Assembly (NCBI RefSeq): GCF_036192275.1
Contig: NZ_CP108088.1
Location: forward strand, 5,953,501-6,017,500
Reading direction: 5' to 3'
From: Streptomyces sp. NBC_00250
Lineage (GTDB): Bacteria > Actinomycetota > Actinomycetes > Streptomycetales > Streptomycetaceae
Length of the DNA: 64,000 bases
The position numbers and the translations under genes are program-made. Positions 26,069-34,362 of this stretch are shown here, one piece after another (the stretch's first letter is position 1; the number at the start of each line of letters is the position of its first letter). Below the pieces are notes generated by a model, which had not been told where the DNA came from, ran no database searches, and was given only the letters and a program-made list of their open reading frames with translations.

Positions 26069-27544
26069 TCAGCCCACGCGGATCGTGATCGTCGTCCAGG
26101 CGCCGACGTGCACCCGGTCGCCGTCCTGGAGCTGGATGGGGACGTAGGGCTGGATCGGCTCCTCGCCGCCGTTGATCGTGGTGCCGTTGGTGGAGTTCTG
26201 GTCCACCACCGCCCACGAACCGTCCGGCTGCTGCACCAGCACGGCGTGCTGGTGGGAGACGCCCGGGTCCTCCGGCGGCACCGACAGGTCGATGTCCGGG
26301 GACTCGCCGGTGGAGTGCCGGCGGCGGCCGATGGAGATCTGGTTGCCCTGGAGCGGCAGGTGCTTGTCCGGGGAGTACGCGGGCAGGTTCAGGCCCCCGG
26401 CCTCCGGACCGCTGCGCTGCATCATCGCCATGAAGTACTCGCGGTCCGGGCCGATCACCGCGGTCCAGGACAGCGGCTGCCGCGGCGGCTGGAACTGCTG
26501 CTGCGGGGGTGCCTGATGCTGGGGCGGGGGCGGCGGGGCCTGGTGCTGGGGCGCCTCGTACTGCCCCTGGTGCGGCGGCGGGGGCGCCATGTGCGGCGGG
26601 GGCCCCTGGTGCTGCGGGGGCTGCGGCGGCGCCTGGTGCTGCGACGGCGGCGAAAGCACCCAGTCGTCGTCCGCGCGCGGCTGCGGCGGCGCGGGCGGCG
26701 CCGGGGCCTGGACCGGAGCGGCCGGCGGTGCGGACGGGGTCTGGAGGTACGCCGGAGGCGCGGGCGGCTGCTGACCGGGAGGACCGAAGGGGTCACCCTG
26801 ACCGGCCGGACCCGGCGGCTGCTGCGCCGGCGGGCGCTGCGGCGGGGCCTGGTGGTGCGTGGCGTCGCCGCCCAGCGGCTCGGCGGGACGGTTCACCTGC
26901 GAGGGCCGCGAGCCCTGGTAACCGAACGGGTCCTGCGGCTGCTGCTGCCCCGGCTGCCCCTGAGGTCCCGGCTGCTGTCCCTGCGGGGGCGGCGGCGTGG
27001 ACTGGAAGCCCGGCGGCAGGTTCAGGCCGGGCGGCGGGCCCTGCTGGCGCTGCGGCGACGGGATGTTCTGCGGGGCCACCGGTGTGTACGAGGTCGCCGT
27101 GTTCGTGAGGAAGTTCCAGCGGCACTCCTCGCAGAACGGTGCCATGTGCTCGCGCGGGGTACGGCACTGCGGGCAGAGCTCCGCCTGGGCCGTCGCGTTC
27201 GGGTCGCCACCGGGGCCGAAGCCACCGGGGGCGGAGGGAGCACCATAGCCACCCGGGCCACCGGGACCGCCGTAGCCACCGGGAGTACCGGGACCGTCGG
27301 GACCGCCGTAGCCACCGGGGCCGTCAGGGCCGCCGTACGCGCCGGGGCCACCGGGGGCGCCGGTCGGCGGGCCCGCCGGGGGCTGGCCGGGGCCGCCGGG
27401 GCCGGGATATCCGTACGCGGGGGGCGGCGGCGGGGGAGGCGGCGGTACGGCACCCGTCGGCGCACCCGCCCCGGCCATGCGATGGCCGCAGACCTCGCAC
27501 CAGTCGTCGGAGACCGACTGGTGTCCGTTCGGGCAGGTAGGCAT
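26069..27544 (-). CDS. FHA-domain protein with two zinc ribbons and long low-complexity linkers
   Basis: 491 residues from the ATG at 27544 (GAGAGGGGGAA upstream). Order: zinc ribbon 1 (MPTCPNGH ... WCEVCGH, 1-22); a Gly/Pro/Tyr repeat region (units like GGYGGPDGPG, about 35-110); zinc ribbon 2 (LCPQCRTPREHMAPFCEECRW); a long Pro/Gln/His-rich stretch (QHQAPPQPPQHQGPPP type); then a C-terminal FHA fold: ISIGRRRHSTGE, the phospho-Thr-contacting SHQHAVLV, QNSTNGTTING and GDRVHVGAWTTITI. FHA domains bind phosphothreonine. As last gene of a run that also encodes a Ser/Thr kinase and a phosphatase it is the likely reader. Unlike mycobacterial GarA it has no N-terminal ETTS phosphorylation motif that I can see. 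Confidence 0.88.
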   Translation of the reverse strand: MPTCPNGHQSVSDDWCEVCGHRMAGAGAPTGAVPPPPPPPPPAYGYPGPGGPGQPPAGPPTGAPGGPGAYGGPDGPGGYGGPDGPGTPGGYGGPGGPGGYGAPSAPGGFGPGGDPNATAQAELCPQCRTPREHMAPFCEECRWNFLTNTATSYTPVAPQNIPSPQRQQGPPPGLNLPPGFQSTPPPPQGQQPGPQGQPGQQQPQDPFGYQGSRPSQVNRPAEPLGGDATHHQAPPQRPPAQQPPGPAGQGDPFGPPGQQPPAPPAYLQTPSAPPAAPVQAPAPPAPPQPRADDDWVLSPPSQHQAPPQPPQHQGPPPHMAPPPPHQGQYEAPQHQAPPPPPQHQAPPQQQFQPPRQPLSWTAVIGPDREYFMAMMQRSGPEAGGLNLPAYSPDKHLPLQGNQISIGRRRHSTGESPDIDLSVPPEDPGVSHQHAVLVQQPDGSWAVVDQNSTNGTTINGGEEPIQPYVPIQLQDGDRVHVGAWTTITIRVG

Positions 27545-27585
27545 GTCGGTGCTTCCCCCTCTCGTCGTCCGGCCCGCTGGCCGGG

Positions 27586-28917
27586 CTACCTCTTGACGCG
27601 AACGGTCTTGGTGGAGCGGGTTTCGAGTGTCATCTCGTCCGCTTCCGCGACCTTCGCCTTCAAACGCACAGTACCGGTCGCCGCATCGACGACGTCGACC
27701 ACCTTCGAAAGCAGTTTCGCCGTATCCGCGTTGCCGGAGGCCGCCGCGAGCTGCACGGCGCGGCCCAATTTCGCCGTCGCGCCGTCGTGATCGCCCGATT
27801 TGCGGGCATCCAACCCCTGCTGGATGACGTCCGCCAGCTCGGCCTGGCCCGTGTAGTGCGCGACCTGCGGGTTGATCGACGTCGACATCGCCAGGTCGTC
27901 CGTCCACACCGCCCGTACCAGTCCTTGGGACAGCGGCTTGGGGTCGCCGCCCAGCGGGTCCGGCGCGATCAGGGAGACCCGGGCGGCCAGCATCTCCTGG
28001 CCCACGGCGGCCTGCGGGACCCGCACGCTCACGTGGTAGTCGCGGGACTCGTCGCCCCACGAGCCCGTCGGGTAGTCCCCGGCGCGCGGCCCGGCCTCGG
28101 TACGCCGCCCGGTCAGGTCCTCGACCGTCGGCGCCACCTGCTTCACGAAGCTGATCTCCACCCCGACCGGGGTCCACAGGCGCAGCGCGACGTCGGCCAC
28201 GCCCTTGCCCATCGCGTTCCCCATCATCGACGTGAAGTCGTCGGCGAGGGCGGACGGGTCGGCGACGATGTCGGCGGTGCCGAGGAGAGCCGAGGCGATC
28301 CCGGTGACCTCCTTGACCTCCCAGTCGGTGCCCACGCCGCGCGCGTCGCAGGTGAAGCGGCCCGCGCAGGCGTCGAGCGCGGCCCGCAGCTCCTCGGGCG
28401 TCTCGTGCTCGTTGCGGCCGTCGGTGAGCAGGATGCCGTGCCGGATGGTGAGGTCGGCGGAGGACAGCAGCCGGTCCGCGAGCCGCAGCCAGGTGCCGAT
28501 CGCCGTCCCGCCGCCCGCGCTCAGCCGCCGCAGCGACTCCTTGGCATCGGCCCGGGTCCTGGCGTCGGCGACGGCAAGGCGGCCGTTCCCCGGGTAGACC
28601 TCCTTCGCCACGTGCGTACCGGCGACCACGGCGAAGGACGTGCCGTCGCGCAGGGTGTCGACGGCGGCGGCGGTCGCCTCGCGCGCGCCGCGCATCTTGG
28701 TGGCGGGGTAGTCCATCGAACCGGAGCAGTCGACCATGATCACGACACCGGCCGTGCCGCCGCCCATCGGGGCGAGTGGATGCCGGCCGCTGGTGCCGCC
28801 CCCGGTCGAGGTGACCGTGACGATCGCGCTGACGTCCCGGCCGCCCTCGGGCAGGAACTCGTTCTGGTAGACGTCCACCGAGAACTGCGGCACGGTCGAC
28901 TTGGAGAAGTTCGCCAT
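27586..28917 (-). CDS. VWA-domain protein with intact MIDAS
   Basis: 443 residues. The von Willebrand A domain occupies about 40-240 with the metal-site residues present: VIMVDCSGSMDYP (D-x-S-x-S), the Thr of GGGTAIGTW and the Asp of ILLTDGRNEHE. A second beta-rich region (VALRLWTPVGVEISFV, YHVSVRVPQAAVG) and a helical C-terminal part (VIQQGLDARKSGDHDGATAKL, TAKLLSKVVDVVD) follow. No signal peptide, so cytoplasmic. VWA proteins hold partner proteins through divalent metal and are common next to bacterial kinase/phosphatase/FHA sets. It lies 61 bp after the PP2C gene and 41 bp before the FHA gene. Confidence 0.88.
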   Translation of the reverse strand: MANFSKSTVPQFSVDVYQNEFLPEGGRDVSAIVTVTSTGGGTSGRHPLAPMGGGTAGVVIMVDCSGSMDYPATKMRGAREATAAAVDTLRDGTSFAVVAGTHVAKEVYPGNGRLAVADARTRADAKESLRRLSAGGGTAIGTWLRLADRLLSSADLTIRHGILLTDGRNEHETPEELRAALDACAGRFTCDARGVGTDWEVKEVTGIASALLGTADIVADPSALADDFTSMMGNAMGKGVADVALRLWTPVGVEISFVKQVAPTVEDLTGRRTEAGPRAGDYPTGSWGDESRDYHVSVRVPQAAVGQEMLAARVSLIAPDPLGGDPKPLSQGLVRAVWTDDLAMSTSINPQVAHYTGQAELADVIQQGLDARKSGDHDGATAKLGRAVQLAAASGNADTAKLLSKVVDVVDAATGTVRLKAKVAEADEMTLETRSTKTVRVKR

Positions 28918-28978
28918 TTGTTACGGCTCCTCGGGCAACAACGGTCAAACGGTGAAGGGACAGGGGATCGGCGACCGC

Positions 28979-30394
28979 TCAGGCGGATCCTGCCCCTTGG
29001 TGAGTGACGGTGAACGGGACGAGTGCGACCGTGATGTTGTCGTGGCCTCCGCCGTCCAGGGCGTGACCGACCAGCACCTGGGCGCTGTGCAGCGGGCGGT
29101 CGGACGCGTCGGCCGGGACGACCCTGGCCATGTCCTCGGCGCCCTCGGCGTAGTTCCACAGGCCGTCCGTGCAGACCACGACCACACCGGACCGGTCCGG
29201 CTTGAACGCGGCCGTGTGCGGCTCCAGTTCGTAGGCGTCGGCGCCCAGCCAGCCGGTGATCGCGTGGGCGCGCTCGTCCGCGTACGCCTCCGCCTCGTTC
29301 ATCAGGCCCGTCGCGACCATCTGCGCGGCCCACGAGTCGTCCTCGGTGAGCCGGGCGGCCGGGGTGGCCCGGTCGTCCGGCACCCAGTAGACGCGGCTGT
29401 CGCCGACCCAGCCCACGACGAGCAGGCCGTCGGCGACGACGGAGCCCACGATGGTGCAGGCCGGGGCGTTGCGGTGGCGGTGCGAGTCGTGCTCGGCGCC
29501 GTCCTGACCGGGCTCCTCCGCGAGGGAGTTGACGGCCTCGGCGGCGGCCACGATCGCCTCGTGCATCGCCTGCTGCGGGTGCGTTCCCCGGGGGAGCGCG
29601 GCGAGCAGCGAGGCGCCGGCCGCCTCCGCGGCGGCGGCGGAGGCCTCGTCGGGCCGGGTCGCCGAGGACACGCCGTCGCAGACGATCGCGAGGGTGGCGG
29701 GGGAACCGTCGGGGAGCGTCGTCGCGGAGACGGCGAACGCGTCCTCGTTGCGGTGGTGGCGCAGCCCCCGGTCGGAGACGGCGGCGACGCTGCCGAGCTC
29801 CCGCTCCATGTGGTCGCGCTCGCGGGGCTGCGCGTGCCCGCAGTTCTCGCAGTAGCCGTCGGTGTCCACCCGTCCGGCCCGGCACGCCACGCACAGGGCG
29901 GCAGCGGTCGGCACAGCGGCAGCGGCAGGGGCGGGGGCCGGAGCAGCGGCGGGGGCCGGTGCGGGGGCCGGAGCAGCGGCGGGGGCCGGGGTGGGGGGCG
30001 GCGTCGGGTCCACCCGTACCGCCGCACGGGGGTCCGGCGCGGCCAGCTCGAAGTCACCGCTGCCCGTCGTGGTCTCCCCGGACGCGCCGGGCGGCACCGG
30101 CCCGTCCGTGCGGACCGCCATCGTGGGCAGGTCGTGGCCACCGGAGTCGGTGCCCGGCAGGTCGCCCGGGTGCTGGGTCGCGGTCGACAGCGAACCGGGG
30201 TCCCGGGGAGGGGCGTCCGGCCAGGCCACGGGGGTGCCGATGACCACGGTCGGGCGGTCCGGCTCGGTCCCGGCGGCGGGCACGGCCAACAGGTCGTGAC
30301 CGCACGCCCCGCAGAACCGGTCACCCGACTCAAGGGGCTCCGCGCAGTCCGGGCAGGCGGTGAGACCGTGCGACGGCTTCGGCTTCTGGGACAT
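28979..30394 (-). CDS. PP2C-family Ser/Thr phosphatase with two zinc ribbons
   Basis: 471 residues from the ATG at 30394, 2 bp after the kinase stop; an alternative ATG at 30406 would overlap the kinase. Order: zinc ribbon 1 (CPDCAEPLESGDRFCGACGH), a Pro/Thr- then Ala/Pro-rich linker (PAPAAAPAPAP type), zinc ribbon 2 (CVACRAGRVDTDGYCENCGH), then a PP2C domain: GLRHHRNEDAF, IVCDGVSS, GWVGDSRVYWV, CTDGLWNY and HDNITVALV, so the metal-binding aspartates are all present. It should dephosphorylate substrates of the neighbouring kinase (inference from position). No membrane helix. Confidence 0.92.
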   Translation of the reverse strand: MSQKPKPSHGLTACPDCAEPLESGDRFCGACGHDLLAVPAAGTEPDRPTVVIGTPVAWPDAPPRDPGSLSTATQHPGDLPGTDSGGHDLPTMAVRTDGPVPPGASGETTTGSGDFELAAPDPRAAVRVDPTPPPTPAPAAAPAPAPAPAAAPAPAPAAAAVPTAAALCVACRAGRVDTDGYCENCGHAQPRERDHMERELGSVAAVSDRGLRHHRNEDAFAVSATTLPDGSPATLAIVCDGVSSATRPDEASAAAAEAAGASLLAALPRGTHPQQAMHEAIVAAAEAVNSLAEEPGQDGAEHDSHRHRNAPACTIVGSVVADGLLVVGWVGDSRVYWVPDDRATPAARLTEDDSWAAQMVATGLMNEAEAYADERAHAITGWLGADAYELEPHTAAFKPDRSGVVVVCTDGLWNYAEGAEDMARVVPADASDRPLHSAQVLVGHALDGGGHDNITVALVPFTVTHQGAGSA

Positions 30395-30396
30395 CC

Positions 30397-32967
30397 TCAC
30401 ACCCACGTCCGGGGGCGGAAGCGGTTGGCCCGCTCCACCAGTTCGATCCTCTCCTCGCCCTGCTGGGCGAGCCGGGCCAGCACCCGGTACGAGCGTTCGA
30501 GGCCGAAGCGCAGTCCGCGCTCGTCCAGTTCACTTCCGAGCAGCAGCGCGCCGCCGCCCGGTTCCGCACCGGGACTCCCGGAGAGTACCCAGTCGAGGGC
30601 CGTCCCGAGGACCTCCGTCGACAACTGCTCCCGCCGCACGGCGTCCAGACCGAAGCCCTGGAGCGCCGAGACCTGCGCCGCGGCCGCCGTCAGATCGGCG
30701 CCGAGCGGCTCCCGCGCCGGGCGCCGCCGCAGCCGCGCCCGTACGGTCGCCACCCGGGCCGCCGTGTAGTGGATCGAGGCCTCCGGTACGGATTCCAGCG
30801 TCTGTACGGCTCCGATCCGGTCCCCGGCCGCGAGCTGCACCCGGGCGAGCCCGAAGGCCGCGCTGACGAAGCTGGGGTCGGTGGCCCACACCAGGCGGTA
30901 GTACTCGGCGGCGTTGTCCAGCTGGCCGAGCACCTCGGCGCAGATCCCGAGGGCCAGCTTCGGCGAGGGCTCGCCGGGGAAGGCGTCGTACACCGCGTCG
31001 AAGGCGAGCGCCGCGTGCTCGTGGTCGCCGGTGACCAGGGAGGCGACGCCCCGGTACCAGACGACCCGCCAGTCGTCCGGGTCCCGCTCCTCAAGGCCGG
31101 CCAGGGTCCGGACGGCCGACGGCAGGTCGCGCAGCTCCAGCTGGGCCCGCAGGGTGCGCAGCCGCAGCTCGGCGGAGGGCGCGGGCGCGGCCTGGAGCGC
31201 GGCGAGCAGCTCGCCGGGCGCGGCGGCGGCGAGACCGGCGAGGAAGCCGGCGTTGGGGTCGCCCGTGTCGACGCGCGGCACGGGCAGCGCGAGCGCGGTG
31301 GCGGGCGTGTCGAGCGGCGCGAGCAGCGCCCCGAGCCCCGGCCCGGCGGCGGGCGCCGGGGCCCCCGGCCCGGCGGGCAGCGCAGCATCGGGCACGCCGC
31401 CCGGCACAGCACCTGGCAGCGCGGGCCGCTTCCGCCCCCGCCGCGCCCCGAGCAGCGACACGTCCTCCGTCAGTTCGGCGAACAGGGCCGTGTCCGTGAC
31501 CCGTACCTCCGTGCCGAACAGCGTCGAGAGCGCCGGGCGCGGCCGCCCCGACTGGAGCGCCACGACCTCCCGCAGCACACCCGTCAGCTGCTCGGCCATC
31601 TCCTGCGCGGAGGCGAACCGGCGGGCCGGGTCCGGGTCGGTGGCGCGGACGAGGAAGCGGTAGAACGACTCGTACGTCCGGAAGACCGCGATGTTGTCCG
31701 GGTCGGGCAGCGAGTCCACGAAGACGTTCGTGTAGCCCTGGAAGTCGAAGGTCATCACCGCGAGGGTGCGCGCCACCGTGTACAGGTCGCTCGCCACCGA
31801 CGGCCCGACCTCGGCCACCTCCGGCGCCTGGTAGCCGACGGTGCCGTAGATCGCGGACTCGTCGTCGTCCATCCGCCGGACGGCGCCCATGTCGATGAGC
31901 TTCAGCTGGTCCTCGGACTGGATGGCGTTGTCGACCTTGAAGTCGCAGTAGAGCAGGTTCCGGCTGTGCAGGTGCCCGAGCGCCTCAAGGGCCTCGATCC
32001 CGTACGCGCAGGCCTGCTCGACCGGCAGCGGATCGCGGCGGCCGTCCGGGGTGCGCCGGTCGTTGGCGATCTCCTTGAGGGACTTGCCGCCGACGTACTC
32101 CATGACGATGTAGCCGTCCATGGAGCCGGTGCGCTGGTCGAGGTGCTCGACGAAGTTGTAGATGCGGACGATGTTGGAGTGCTCGATCTCGGCGAGGAAG
32201 CGGCGCTCGGAGATCGCGGCGGCCATGGCGTCCTGGTCGCCGGTGTCGAGGAGGCCCTTGAGGACGACCCACCGGTCGGAGACGGCCCGGTCGACGGCGA
32301 GATAGATCCAGCCGAGACCGCCGTGCGCGAGACATCCCGCGACCTCGTACTGGCCGTGGACGATGTCCCCGCCGCGCAGCTTCGGCACGAAGGAGTACGG
32401 GTGTCCGCACTTGGTGCAGAAGCCCTCCGTGCGGCCCGGCCGGTCACCCCGCGAACGGCCCACCGGGGCCCCGCAGTCCGAGCGGGAGCAGAAACGCTTC
32501 CGCTCGGGAACCTCGGGGTTCTCCATGACCGCCGCCCGCGGATCGGGGCGCGGCACCTCCGGGATCGACACCAGGCCGGCGCCCAGCCGGTTGCGGGCGG
32601 ACTGACCGGTCGACGTCCCCGAGCTGCGCACCGACACCGAGCGGGACGTGGAGGCCCCGGAGAGCGAGCGCGAGAGCCGCCCCGAGACCGAACGGCGGGA
32701 GGTCGACGAGCGCGACGAGGCCCGCGAGGACGCCCGCGAACTGCTCCGCGAGGAGCTGGAGTCCGGCCCCCCGACGCCGCTGCTCGTACCCGTCCCTCTG
32801 CCGGGCACGGCCATCCCCGTCGGCGTCGAGCCGATGAGCCCGCCGGGTGCGACCACCGGGGCGAGCCCGCAGGTGTCGCAGTACAGCTCGCCGCCTCCCA
32901 TGTCCTCGTACGAACCCTCGCACGAAGGCCGCTGACAGCTCCCCACGCCCGTCTCCCCGCTCACCAC
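30397..32967 (-). CDS. pknG: PknG-type Ser/Thr protein kinase (zinc ribbon - SR linker - rubredoxin-like - kinase - TPR)
   Basis: 856 residues from a GTG. Order: an N-terminal Cys motif (CQRPSC ... YCDTC, about 11-33); a Ser/Arg-rich segment (about 70-117); a rubredoxin-like site (FCSRSDCGAPVG ... GFCTKCGHPYSF, about 159-195); the kinase with LAHGGLGWIYLAVD, catalytic Lys in WVVLKGLL, IVMEYVGGKSLKEI, catalytic loop LLYCDFKVDNAI, LKLIDMGAVRR (metal Asp) and YGTVGYQAPEV; and a helical TPR-like C-terminal third. This is the PknG layout of mycobacteria, where the rubredoxin and TPR parts control activity and glutamate metabolism is regulated through GarA/OdhI. Here PP2C, VWA and FHA genes follow directly. 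It is soluble, so sensing should come from partner proteins. Confidence 0.9.
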   Translation of the reverse strand: MVSGETGVGSCQRPSCEGSYEDMGGGELYCDTCGLAPVVAPGGLIGSTPTGMAVPGRGTGTSSGVGGPDSSSSRSSSRASSRASSRSSTSRRSVSGRLSRSLSGASTSRSVSVRSSGTSTGQSARNRLGAGLVSIPEVPRPDPRAAVMENPEVPERKRFCSRSDCGAPVGRSRGDRPGRTEGFCTKCGHPYSFVPKLRGGDIVHGQYEVAGCLAHGGLGWIYLAVDRAVSDRWVVLKGLLDTGDQDAMAAAISERRFLAEIEHSNIVRIYNFVEHLDQRTGSMDGYIVMEYVGGKSLKEIANDRRTPDGRRDPLPVEQACAYGIEALEALGHLHSRNLLYCDFKVDNAIQSEDQLKLIDMGAVRRMDDDESAIYGTVGYQAPEVAEVGPSVASDLYTVARTLAVMTFDFQGYTNVFVDSLPDPDNIAVFRTYESFYRFLVRATDPDPARRFASAQEMAEQLTGVLREVVALQSGRPRPALSTLFGTEVRVTDTALFAELTEDVSLLGARRGRKRPALPGAVPGGVPDAALPAGPGAPAPAAGPGLGALLAPLDTPATALALPVPRVDTGDPNAGFLAGLAAAAPGELLAALQAAPAPSAELRLRTLRAQLELRDLPSAVRTLAGLEERDPDDWRVVWYRGVASLVTGDHEHAALAFDAVYDAFPGEPSPKLALGICAEVLGQLDNAAEYYRLVWATDPSFVSAAFGLARVQLAAGDRIGAVQTLESVPEASIHYTAARVATVRARLRRRPAREPLGADLTAAAAQVSALQGFGLDAVRREQLSTEVLGTALDWVLSGSPGAEPGGGALLLGSELDERGLRFGLERSYRVLARLAQQGEERIELVERANRFRPRTWV

Positions 32968-32987
32968 TGTTCCCCGCTCACCACTGT
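32954..32987. repeat. 17-bp tandem duplication at the junction of two coding regions
   Basis: TCCCCGCTCACCACTGT occurs twice head to tail (32954-32970 and 32971-32987). The upstream copy (on the minus strand) contains the stop codon of the helical-protein gene; the downstream copy contains the GTG-GTG start of the kinase. A GTG in the first copy runs straight into a stop in that frame. Confidence 0.9.
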
Positions 32988-34255
32988 CGTCCTCCCGCGT
33001 CCCTCGGGCCGGACAGTATGTCCGCCGCCGCCTGCTGGTAGCGCAGCACGGCCTGTTCCGCGACCCGCAGGTCGCACGGCGCGCTCCACAGCATCCGGCG
33101 GGCCGCGTCGTACCGCTCCACGAGCAGCGGATCCTCCGCCGCGCCGAGCCGCGCCACCTTCGCCTTGTACGCGTCGAGCCGGCCGCGCAGCTCCGCCCGC
33201 ACCGCGAGCGGGGCCGTGACCGCGGTCAGCGACTCCCGGGCCCGCAGCAGTTCGTCCTCCGCGTCCCGCTCCAGGGACTCCAGGAGCGGGGAGAGCCGGT
33301 GCCACTGGGCGTGCCTGCGGTACTCGGCGGCGGCCACGAGCCGCTCCTGGAGCACGATCGGCGGCCCGCTGACGGCCGGCACCTCGGAGGCGGCGATCTT
33401 CGCGAGGACCTCGCCGCGCGCGGCCCGCGCCTCGGCGAGCGTACGGTCCGCCCGCGAGAGCACGTCCCGCAGCCGGAGCAGCCGGTCCTCGGAGTCCTGC
33501 CGGACCGCGAGCACCGCCTCGATCTCCCGCCGGATGTCCTCCAGGGCGAGCGCCGCCCGGTCGTACCGCACGGTGTCGGGCCGGCCCCCGCCGGGCGCCG
33601 AACTCCCCGCCGCCGGCCGCCAGAACGCCAGCGGATCGGTCACGACCTGGGAGCGCAGCGCGGTCAGCTCGGCGGTGATGTCCTCCAGCTCGTCGCCTGC
33701 CGGGTGCTCCCCGGGCCGTACGCCGACCGAGTGCGCGAGCGAGCGCGTCCGGCCCAGCTCGGCGGCGAGGAGGTCTATCCGGGCGGGCAGCGCCGACCAG
33801 ACGGCGTCGGCGGTGACCACCAGGTCGAGCGAGGACGCGTACAGCTCGTTCATCCGCCGGACGAGACCCTCAAGGGTGAACCGCTCGGCGAGCAGCCCCT
33901 GCTCGCCCGCCCCGCCCGCGACGTGCACGCTCTCGCCGCGCAGCCGGTCGGTCAGGTCCACCAGCTCCTCACGGCCGGGCCAACGGCGCCGGGCGCGCAC
34001 CTCCCGGGCGTCCCGCAGGGCGCCGGTGTACACGTCGAAGCAGGTCCAGAGCAGGGTGATGGTCCGCTCGGCCGCCGCCCAGCGGTCCCGGGTCGTGCCG
34101 GTCAGCTCGGCCCCTTCGAGCAGCCTGCGGCCCGCGTGGTCCTGGAGCGCGAGGAGCGAGTCCTCGACCGCCTTGTGCTCGGCGCCGAGCCGCGCCAGCG
34201 CACGGTCCACCTCGTCCCGGTCCATCACCGGCCCGGGGGGTCCCGTGACGCCCAT
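32978..34255 (-). CDS. Unknown cytoplasmic alpha-helical (coiled-coil) protein of the PknG cluster
   Basis: 425 residues from the ATG at 34255 (AGAGG 6-7 nt upstream). Almost entirely helical: heptad-like runs rich in Leu, Ala, Arg and Glu (DEVDRALARLGAEHKAVEDS, LEDIRREIEAVLAVRQDSED, LRDVLSRADRTLAEARAARG, ESLERDAEDELLRARE). No signal peptide, membrane helix, Cys cluster or nucleotide motif. It ends 10 bp before the kinase start and follows the glutamate-sensor gene by 107 bp. I recognise no named family. Position suggests a link between the membrane sensor GlnX/GlnH and the soluble kinase, or a kinase substrate (inference). Confidence 0.8.
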   Translation of the reverse strand: MGVTGPPGPVMDRDEVDRALARLGAEHKAVEDSLLALQDHAGRRLLEGAELTGTTRDRWAAAERTITLLWTCFDVYTGALRDAREVRARRRWPGREELVDLTDRLRGESVHVAGGAGEQGLLAERFTLEGLVRRMNELYASSLDLVVTADAVWSALPARIDLLAAELGRTRSLAHSVGVRPGEHPAGDELEDITAELTALRSQVVTDPLAFWRPAAGSSAPGGGRPDTVRYDRAALALEDIRREIEAVLAVRQDSEDRLLRLRDVLSRADRTLAEARAARGEVLAKIAASEVPAVSGPPIVLQERLVAAAEYRRHAQWHRLSPLLESLERDAEDELLRARESLTAVTAPLAVRAELRGRLDAYKAKVARLGAAEDPLLVERYDAARRMLWSAPCDLRVAEQAVLRYQQAAADILSGPRDAGGRQW

Positions 34256-34362
34256 CGATCACCTCTTCCTCTCCGTGTACCGGGTTGGTCGTCGTACAGG
34301 GCTCGTCGTGCGGGGCCGGTGGTCTCGGCTCGGTCGTCCAGGCTTCGGTCGTACGGGGAGCG

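Noticed and set aside
27240..27370. CRISPR-like short repeats
   Set aside because: They are in-frame GGYGGPDGPG-type coding repeats of the FHA protein, without spacers.
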